Assembly: GCA_963573315.1 (NCBI GenBank)
Contig: OY752146.1
Coordinates: 2,480,001-2,544,000 of the forward strand
DNA: 64,000 nucleotides
DNA from: Entomortierella parvispora
Taxonomy: Eukaryota; Mortierellomycota; Mortierellomycetes; Mortierellales; Mortierellaceae
Direction: 5' to 3'
Part shown: piece after piece, positions 56,601 to 64,000 of the stretch
How the letters are laid out: every line of letters begins with the position of its first letter
Numbering within the stretch: the stretch's first letter is position 1
Position numbers and translations under genes: made by a program
Notes under the pieces: generated by a model
What the model saw: the letters and a program-made list of their open reading frames with translations, nothing else
Told to the model about the DNA's origin: nothing
The model's database searches: none

Positions 56601-57896
56601 GAAAGGTGACCAGAAAGATTGTCAAGCAGACTGTCATGACGAATGTGTACGGAGTGACGTTTGTCGGTGCCCGTGCGCAGATTGAGAACAGGCTCAAAGA
56701 GACAGCTGGTATTCCCGAGGACCAGGTCAAGCAGCTGAGTACCTATCTCACGCAGCAAGTGTTCGCATCGATCGGTGAGATGTTCACAGGTGCTCGTGCC
56801 ATTCAGGATTGGTTGGCCGAGAGTGCCCGTCGAATTGCCAAGAGTGTTCCCAAGAGTGTCGTTGATCCTGAGACGGACGAAATCCAGGAGAGTCTGGTCC
56901 ACAACAAGCGCAAGAAGAAGACCTCCAAGCAGGCCATTGCCGATCAACAAATGACAAGTGTTATTTGGACCACGCCATTGAATTTGCCCATTGTTCAACC
57001 CTACCGCAAGATGGAGCACAAGCAGGTATGTTTAAGCAGGCGTAACGACTACTCTTTCTGTTACTGCAATTGCGGCTCACTGACAACACCAACTTTTGCT
57101 TGAATTATAGGTTCGCACCAACTTGCAGTCATTGACAATCAAGGACCCATCGCAGGCCAGTCCTGTGAATGTGCAGAAGCAACGGACAGCTTTCCCACCC
57201 AACTTTATTCACTCTTTGGACGCCACTCACATGTTGATGTCTGCCACAGGATGTGTGGAGGCAGGATTGACTTTTGCCTCTGTCCACGATTCTTACTGGA
57301 CACACGCCTGCGATGTCGAGATCATGAACGAGGTCCTGCGTGACCAGTTCATTGCCCTCCACAGCAACAACATTATGAAGAACCTCGAGCGTGAGTTCAT
57401 GGAGCGCTACAAGGACTACTTGTACCCAGTAACTCTTGTGGTCGCTAACCCCGGGGAGCCTGTCCGTGAGGGTATGATTGCTTGGGACGACGAGCGTCTC
57501 CGTCGCAAGAATGCCAAGGTAGAGAGCCCCAGGTCCAAGGGACGCGCCGCTGCCGCTGCCGCTGCTGCAAAGGACGGATTTGTCGCTGATCCAGAGGCAC
57601 CTAAGGATGAGCCCTTCGTCAGTGAGGCCAAGGCCAAGAGCGATGCCAACGTATTCCATTTCGGCGACGAGGAAGACGATGAGCACGATCTTTCCAGCGT
57701 GGTAATTGAGGAGGACGAGGCCGAGTTGGAGGCGGAGGCCAAGGCTTTGGGCAAGGCTCTCCGAACGAAAGGAGGCAAGCGCAAGGCTATGAACAAACTG
57801 TTCCACTCTTGGGATCCCATCTCGTTCCCTCCCCTGCCCGACCGTGGTGACTTTGATGTACGCAAGGTGGCCGAGTCGGACTACTTCTTCTCATAA
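53620..57896 (+). CDS. RPO41: Mitochondrial DNA-directed RNA polymerase (Rpo41/POLRMT)
   Basis: Five exons: 53620-54218, 54327-55065, 55146-55931, 56021-57025 and 57111-57896. All are in frame, giving 1304 residues. It is the single-subunit, T7-like polymerase that transcribes mtDNA. The presequence [20 protein letters not shown] is Arg-rich. PPR-like helices follow ([30 protein letters not shown]). The catalytic half has [20 protein letters not shown], motif [21 protein letters not shown] (catalytic Asp), motif [15 protein letters not shown] and motif [12 protein letters not shown] (second catalytic Asp). The end [20 protein letters not shown] then FFS is the conserved C-terminus. About 85 acidic, Ala/Lys-rich residues (about 1188-1275) are inserted just before it. 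Exons lack damage and assignment is firm. Confidence 0.97.
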
Positions 57897-58551
57897 GAGG
57901 AAAGGCCGCTACTATTCGTTGTCCTTTCTTATCATTTTCTTTATATCATTCTCACGACCAAGCATTCATTCAACTCTCCATCCATCCATCACACCCTTTT
58001 GCATTTGTCTCGTCTCTCTGACACACACACACTGTCTATCTCTTCCTCGCCATGTACTTTTACCTATCATAGTCTACTAACTTTAAAAAGTAAAAAAAAG
58101 AAAAACTACTCCATGTTCCCTAGCACGTGATCACCGTGAAACCCCTTTTCTACCGCTCTCCTGCTCTCCTTCTTGGAACTCCTTGACCACGTCCGTCCTT
58201 TCCACCACATTCATTCGCGCTGAATGTAGCACATGTCCCCATCCTGCCCTGTCCTTGTTCTATCCTGCCCATCCTCTTCTCCTTTCTTCAACTAGTCACC
58301 CCTGTCCATCGCCACGGTCAATGTCATCTTAGAGAGCCATTCTCTTTTCTTTACTCCAGCTTTCCGCCTGCAGTGCTCTTTTCTCTGTTCTGTTCGTCGC
58401 TCTCGACGATTCATTTCAACAGGTATTCATTCGACCACGCCACTCCCTGCCCTTCCATTTTCTTTCTTTCTCTGTGTGTTCACTGCTAACATGCTTCCTT
58501 TCTGGTAACTAGCATTCACAAAAACACTCTCTCACCCACCCCAGACACTCC
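57897..58551. other. Intergenic between RPO41 and the kinase gene
   Basis: Pyrimidine-rich promoter and leader of the kinase gene. A GTAACTAG-type string near 58504 and GTATTC near 58422 could be parts of a 5' UTR intron, but this is not certain. No other gene seen. Confidence 0.5.
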
Positions 58552-61500
58552 ATGTACAGTCAACAGCAACCACTGAGTAACCTCTCCCGGTCACTGCCCC
58601 CTACGCCCAGTCAGCTGCATCCCGCAGTGTTGCACGAGAGTGACCCAGTTCCGGACGATTACTTTGCAGAGGCTGAGGATGTACCGCTTCCCTTCCCTAT
58701 CCAGACGATTGTGGCCGACCCTCAAACAGGACTGAGTCTGACGCTTATTTCTGCATTGGGAGCCGGATCTTATGCGGTCGTCTACCTCGCCAAGGAACTG
58801 GCCTCCGGCACCCTGTACGCACTCAAATGTCTAGGGAAGGATAAACTGACCGAGGAGGAGGTCGCTGTTCAACGAAACGAGGTAATGGACATTGATAACC
58901 TTGAACACGACACGCTTTTTTTTTTTGGAGACAGCAATAATTGCGTATAGCCCATGGGACTTGATCACGGGATTATGGGTCCAACGTCTCAAATGCAGGC
59001 AAGGCAAGCAGCACGCGATATTAACGTTGTCTTGCGATGGGTACCTCTCTTAGGGTGTTATTCACACGTCACTACCGCCACATCGCAACATCATCCACCT
59101 GCTGAACATGTTTGAGACGACCAACCACCTCTTTCTACTGTTGGAGTACTCATCAGGCGTGGACATGTATCAGTGGATTAGCATGAAATCTGACAACTCT
59201 GACCCCGTCACTGGAGAACCCTATACCCTGACCACGCGCTACGAGGTCATCAAGACCGTCTTTGACCAGGTTCTCGAAGGAGTCGATCAGGTGCACAAGT
59301 GCGGCGTCGCCCATCGTGACCTTAAACCCGAAAACTTTTTAATCGAGTACGTGGACGGACAATACACGGTCAAGATCACAGATTTTGGCTTGGCGACCAC
59401 CGACCTCGAGAGTGACGAGTTTGAGTGCGGAAGCAAACCATACATGAGTTTCGGTAAGTATCCCTATCGTTAATGGCGAGCTGTTTGTCTACCCATGACG
59501 CGTTCGTTGCTTATTTTTGAGCAAAAATTTGGGAGCCAACGTTAACTCTTTCTGGCTTTTTGTGTGTATGTGCGTGTGGCTCGTGTTTATTGCGGATTAG
59601 AGTGCCGCAACGGATTGGATCCGTACTATGATGTTCAGCTTGCAGACTTTTGGTCCCTTGGAATCATTTTGATCAATTTGCTCTACCACCGCTGTCCTTG
59701 GTCGGACCCATGCCCGCTGGAGTCGTATGCATTTTCAGAGTTTCTTCGTGGCAGAGTGGACTTTCTTCAGAGGCGGTTCGAGGATATGCCGGGACCTGTG
59801 GCCAGATGGCTTGGCTTGAGGGCGTTCTCTTTTGCAGCGTTCGGCAATATCAAGACAAGGAGACACAATCGACCACGACTCAAGGATTGGAAAGAGTGGA
59901 TGAATGATTTTGTGCACAGGATGTTGGGACAGATCGAGCCTCTATCGGATGATGAGGATGATGACGAGGGTGAATACGAGACAACACAGGAGGATCGAAA
60001 GTTCCTGGCGCTGTTTGAGGATGGCTATGATCGCCGGGAGATGATGAGTGGCGAGCCGGAAGGAGAAGATCGGGAGGTGGACGAGGATGAGGATAACCAA
60101 GTTGTCCCCATTGCCATTCAGTCTTCATCTCTCAAAACTCAAGCAGCTGTACCTGGATACATGGGAGTCGGGCCCCAATACGCGACCTACCATAACGCAC
60201 CCCAGACAAGAAGTCCGAACGTATTTATGTCTTCCTCTGTACCGAAATTTGACGCCTCCTCTTTCTACCAGCCGGCTCGGTTACGTCAAGAGTCGTGGTC
60301 GAATGCGATTGATATAGAGGGCACAGAGGACGCAGAGATGGATTTCTCTGCACCCATCTTGTTTGAGGAATCAGAGGAAGAGGATACTCAGACTCATGGA
60401 CACGACGACCATGACGATTCAGCAGGCTTGCCTATGGCTCTTCCTGATGACTTTATCGACCCATTGCCCGAATCCAACTCGACATCAGGACGTCAGACTC
60501 CATCGACTCCGACAGTATCGCACCTTACCTTCAATAGTGAAAAGCGCCACATGTTGCCTCAGCTGAGACTCGACCTGGACCCTCCAAATCCGCAGCGTTC
60601 ATTCCAGGATTCTCTCCAAGGCGGACGCGCTTCACCTGGAAGGATTTCACCCCGAAAGTCTCCTGGTCGAAACTCTCCAAGTGTCGAAATGCAGGACATC
60701 AATACACTGGTATTTATTGAACCCGATGCGTCTAGAGTCCCGCACGAGACTAATGCAGGAACCGCAGGCGGACATGCCATTGCTTCATCTCTTCCGTCAA
60801 GGAGCCATTTGGAAGCTTCTCTACAAGCCAAAAAAGAGTTTTCAAAAGGAGGTCAGGTTATTAATAGCCGGACTGGAAAGCCAATTCGAAACTTGCAGGA
60901 AGTCAAAGCAGCTCCTTTTGTTTTTCCTCCGCTCAAGACGACTGCACCGAATCTTCAGCCCGCAACCGTGGAGTCTTTGCATTCTGCAGAATCACCTACC
61001 TCAAAGTCTGGTCAGCCAATCTCTAATCCGTTTGTCAAACCAGATGGGGGTAGAAATCTGGGTATGAAGGAAATTCCGTCCACTTCTGGTAACAAGCAAG
61101 GCATTTATGTGATTCCTAAACGATCACTTCAAGGTGGATGGGCTGGACCCAGTCCCCTCCGAAACACAGAATCCAATCCTGCAGCCTACGCGGGTGGTGT
61201 CCGTAAGGAGAACTGGAGAGGCGGGCATACTCGTGGAAGCAGCTGGACCCCTGAGGACTTCTTGGAGCCTCGCAGAGGATCATCGGATCGATACAGAGGA
61301 GACGGCTACCGGGCAGGCTCTGGAAGGACTCGCACACGAATGGATGACAGAGACGATGGACCTGGAGGACTGCCGCCTCGAGCAGAGAATAAGTTCCGAC
61401 CACCGAGGTATCGTCAAGGGCGGGCCAGATATCCTGGCAACTCTATCACATCCGCGCTCCCTCCCGCACCACCCACCGCCCGTGGCGGTTTTGGCAACAC

Positions 61501-62647
61501 GGGTGCACCGCGATCGCGTCATCAGAGCCGATCTGGCAGCGTGTTCGATAATGGACCCTCCTGGACTCAGCAACATAATCCACCTAACCATGCAGAATCA
61601 GCCAAACCCAACCTCAAGGACAATACTCCAAGAGATGGACCTAAATATGAGCACAGTCAACTAAGGACACATGCCAAGACCAATTCGGGAAGCGCGGCCA
61701 TAACACCATCAGTCATGGCAGCCGCTGCTGGTATTTCCAAGTTATCTGGACAGCGCAACAAGAGTCTTGTGGACCTCCGAGGCTTGGACGCCACTAACCA
61801 ACCATGGCGACAAACAGGATCGACCTCAACACCTGCGACACCCGTAATCCCTAAAACGAGGTCTCAGGCTGGCAGCAATGGCGGTCTTGGCTCGGGCGAT
61901 CGTCAGCCAAGGTCCTCAGGATCAAGACTTGTTCATCCTCTAGAGCCTCCCATGGACGGGCCTTCCGCCGCCGCCGTTTCCCCAGTAAAGAGTCGACTGA
62001 CAGACAGGCTACAGGAAGGAAAGGACAGTTCCGCAGGAGACAATGTTTATCATCCACCACACTGGCATGAGCGCCGATCTGTCAGTAACGCGGGCGCCTC
62101 CCCCAGACCTCTCAGTGGAGCCGAGCATGACTTTATGGGATGGCAACGTTCTGATGGCCACTGTAATGAAGAAGGTCATTCCTCCAAGAGTCGAAGCGGA
62201 TCCAAAGCACGACAGCCCAGTGGAACTCACCCACTCGCGGCGGCACCGTTACCGTCCCCGACCTTTGACCGCAAGTATGGAGCACCCAATACTGCTATCG
62301 CAGCCAATGGTACAACTGCTCCTCCCCCCTCGTCATCTCGGTTGGCAGGAGCGGAATCAGACTCTAACTGGCGAGATGGAGGAAGGGAGTCGTTCGGGGT
62401 CTCCGAACCTACAGATCATGTCAATGGCAACAATAAGCGTGGCCCTTCTTTGGATCAAGGAGGCCCACTTCCTCCTTCGTCTGCTATATCTCTCTCGCTG
62501 TCGTCCGTCTCTGCGCCTCCGACGTTATCAAAAGCAAGCCTGCAAGGTGCTCGCCTCTTGGAATCACCCTCCATGACGCTCACACCGCCGACGCCGAATG
62601 TGAATATTAAACATGACTTTTTGGCTTCCGATTCCTCTTCTCCTGGG

Positions 62648-62681
<34 letters not shown>

Positions 62682-62938
62682 GTATGACAAGTATGACAGA
62701 AGAGTCCAAAAAAGTGGTGCGGCCTGGTGCCATGGCAGGATTGAGCAGTATGCTCCGTGGCTTGGTCGCGTACAATAAGAATATCAAGGTTGGAGGTGAG
62801 GGTGTGCTGGATCCAACTTCAACCACGTCCTCCTCCTCGGCGACCATCGATGGCTCTCAGGAACCGACTTTGCCTTCATCTGTTCACAAGAGTCAACCTC
62901 CCTTCAATCCCCCGACCCAAAATCGTAACGAGCACTAA
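58552..62938 (+). CDS. Ksp1/Ran1-like serine/threonine protein kinase with long disordered tail
   Basis: Three exons: 58552-58881, 59054-59453 and 59601-62938, giving 1355 residues. The kinase domain covers about 62-365. The glycine loop is SALGAGSYAVVYLAKEL and the ATP lysine is in YALKCLGKDK. The catalytic loop is VAHRDLKPENFLIE, followed by ITDFGLATTD. The activation-segment end PYMSFECRNGLDPYYDVQLA replaces APE, as in the Ran1/Pat1-Ksp1-Sks1 group. YDVQLADFWSLGIILINLLY and HRCPWSDPCPLESYAFSEFL also fit that group. An acidic linker (SDDEDDDEGEYE) and about 950 residues rich in Ser, Pro, Arg and Gly follow, with a poly-Asn run near 1250 and a Leu-rich helix close to the end (MAGLSSMLRGLVAYNKNIKV). 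Yeast Ksp1 acts in TORC1/PKA nutrient signalling and Ran1 in the mitosis-meiosis decision; which role applies here is not decided. Confidence 0.9.
62648..62680 (+). repeat. AAC microsatellite in the kinase coding region
   Basis: About eleven AAC codons in a row encode a poly-Asn stretch in the disordered tail. Likely length-variable between strains. Confidence 0.9.
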
Positions 62939-63117
62939 AATACCATGAACGATACTAAGTAAAACAAAAACAAGCCGCCTGGTGTCTCGATCCATATCTT
63001 TCGATCCATATATTTCGATCCCATGTTATTGATCCATGTAGCACTGTTTGCATGTCATGATTTAAGAATACTTGATATATTTTTTTTGTTTGTTCCTTGT
63101 TCGTTTCTTTGCTCTCT

Positions 63118-64000
63118 TTACTTGATCTTGGCACCAACCACTGAGGGCACAGTGCAGTCACCATGCAGAGACTGCAAAACGTGAATCTCACCCTCATCCG
63201 ACCTCCAGGCAGCACGGCACTCGGGGGTGGTGTGCAAACCAGGCTGGATAGTCTCCCAGATCTTCTTCTTGGGGTTCATGACCTCCTCTGGCTTCTCCTC
63301 CTTCCAGTTACCGAAATAGCACTTGTCACCGGGCTTGGATCCCTTGGGGGGTTCCACCAGCTCGAGCTTTCCAGAGTCGTCCGTCGCGGCCAACACCATC
63401 GCGAATGATTTCACGCCACGCATGGTGGCAGGCTTCAAATTGCAGACACAGACCAACCAACGGTTCTCCATCTCCTCAATGGGGATATGCTTGACCAATC
63501 CTGAGACCACAGTTCTGGGCTCGGCCTCACCCACATCCACAGTCTCCACGTACAAGGAATCCGCATCGGGGTGCTTCTCGACCTTGAGAATCTTTCCAAC
63601 ACGCAAATCAATCTGCCAGGGCTGAGGGGTGGCGGGTCCTGCAGGGACAGCGGGGGCCTTGGGGGCCTTGACCTTCTTCTCCTTCTTCTGGGTGTTGAAA
63701 GCGGGGGCAGCAGCAGCCTCGGCAACGGGGGCAGCAACCTCAGCAGGGGCGGCGGCAGCAGCGGCAGAAGCCTCCTTGTTAGCCTCCTTCTTGGCCTTCT
63801 TTTCCTCAGCCTTGGCCTCCTTCTTATTGGCCTTCTTGGCCTTCTTGTCATCAGCACCAGCAGCGGCGGGGGCAGCAGCCTTCTCCTTGGTGACGAGCTT
63901 CAACTCGGGAGCCTCCAAATCAATGTCGACAGGGACAAGGTGTCCAAGAGCGCCAGCCTGGTCCTGGATCAAATCGAACCAACGGGTCAAGTGAACGCGC
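63118..64000 (-). CDS. Arc1/AIMP1-like aminoacyl-tRNA synthetase cofactor (5' part missing)
   Basis: The C-terminal part of the gene, running off the right edge of the window; at least 293 codons are present. The visible start RVHLTRWFDLIQ is the end of a GST-like N-terminal domain, used in Arc1 to bind synthetases. A Lys/Ala-rich basic linker follows (DKKAKKANKKEAKAEEKKAK). The tRNA-binding EMAP-II/Trbp111 OB-fold domain has IDLRVGKILKVEKHPDADSL, YVETVDVGE, TVVSGLVKHIPIEEMENRWL, CNLKPATMRGVKSFAMVLAA and PKGSKPGDKC, and ends with a KKIWETIQPGLHTTPECRAA block. Arc1 delivers tRNAs to methionyl- and glutamyl-tRNA synthetase in the cytosol. A tyrosyl- or methionyl-tRNA synthetase with a fused tRNA-binding domain cannot be fully excluded because the N-terminus is outside, but the GST-like end argues for Arc1/AIMP1. 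It converges on the kinase gene. Confidence 0.88.
   Translation of the reverse strand, partial: RVHLTRWFDLIQDQAGALGHLVPVDIDLEAPELKLVTKEKAAAPAAAGADDKKAKKANKKEAKAEEKKAKKEANKEASAAAAAAPAEVAAPVAEAAAAPAFNTQKKEKKVKAPKAPAVPAGPATPQPWQIDLRVGKILKVEKHPDADSLYVETVDVGEAEPRTVVSGLVKHIPIEEMENRWLVCVCNLKPATMRGVKSFAMVLAATDDSGKLELVEPPKGSKPGDKCYFGNWKEEKPEEVMNPKKKIWETIQPGLHTTPECRAAWRSDEGEIHVLQSLHGDCTVPSVVGAKIK

Overview
The window is a gene-dense piece of a filamentous-fungal nuclear genome. Most genes are cut by short GT-AG introns (about 50-390 nt, with donors such as GTAAGT, GTATGT and GTACGT). The proteins are eukaryotic (gamma-COP, mitochondrial RNA polymerase, DEAH helicase, EHD ATPase, Arc1/AIMP1-like). F-box/LRR genes, an EHD protein and a TMEM243 homologue are present, and pyrimidine-rich promoters and homopolymer runs are common. 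My inference is an early-diverging fungus of the Mucoromycota, most likely a Mortierella relative; no marker gene proves this.

Layout. 1-8 kb: an F-box/LRR-like gene, a pyrimidine minisatellite, and a broken second copy of the same gene, followed by about 2 kb with nothing I recognise. 8-11 kb: a Yar1-like ankyrin protein and the DNA glycosylase/lyase Nth1, divergently arranged. 11-26 kb: a large F-box protein, a DHX9-like dsRNA-binding DEAH helicase, an SLC10A7/Rch1-like transporter and a multi-pass membrane protein with a glycosylatable ectodomain. 26-33 kb: the accessory heart of the window, a same-strand tandem array of four small secreted cysteine-containing proteins that I cannot assign to a family. 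Each has a TATA box, an 84-85 nt intron in the 5' UTR, and a repeated upstream module carrying paired ACGCGT sites. Two of the spacers also contain decayed fragments of an SLC10A7-like transporter gene. 33-64 kb: housekeeping genes, namely a mitochondrial PPR protein, gamma-COP (Sec21), a six-exon TMEM243 homologue, a mitochondrial RsfS/Iojap protein, a glutathione peroxidase, an EHD-type dynamin-like ATPase ending in a membrane segment instead of an EH domain, a Sip5-like RING protein, a HotDog thioesterase, the mitochondrial RNA polymerase Rpo41, a Ksp1/Ran1-like kinase and, cut by the right edge, an Arc1/AIMP1-like tRNA-binding cofactor.

How they fit together. Three or four genes (PPR, RsfS, Rpo41, possibly a mitochondrial form of the peroxidase) serve mitochondrial gene expression or redox. 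Sec21, the EHD protein and the TMEM243 homologue belong to the membrane system. The secreted array looks like a lineage-specific family expanding by local duplication next to a transporter locus. Exon boundaries were placed by hand from splice signals, reading-frame phase and family conservation. All multi-exon models given close in frame, except the first F-box gene, which needs either an intron or a one-base correction.
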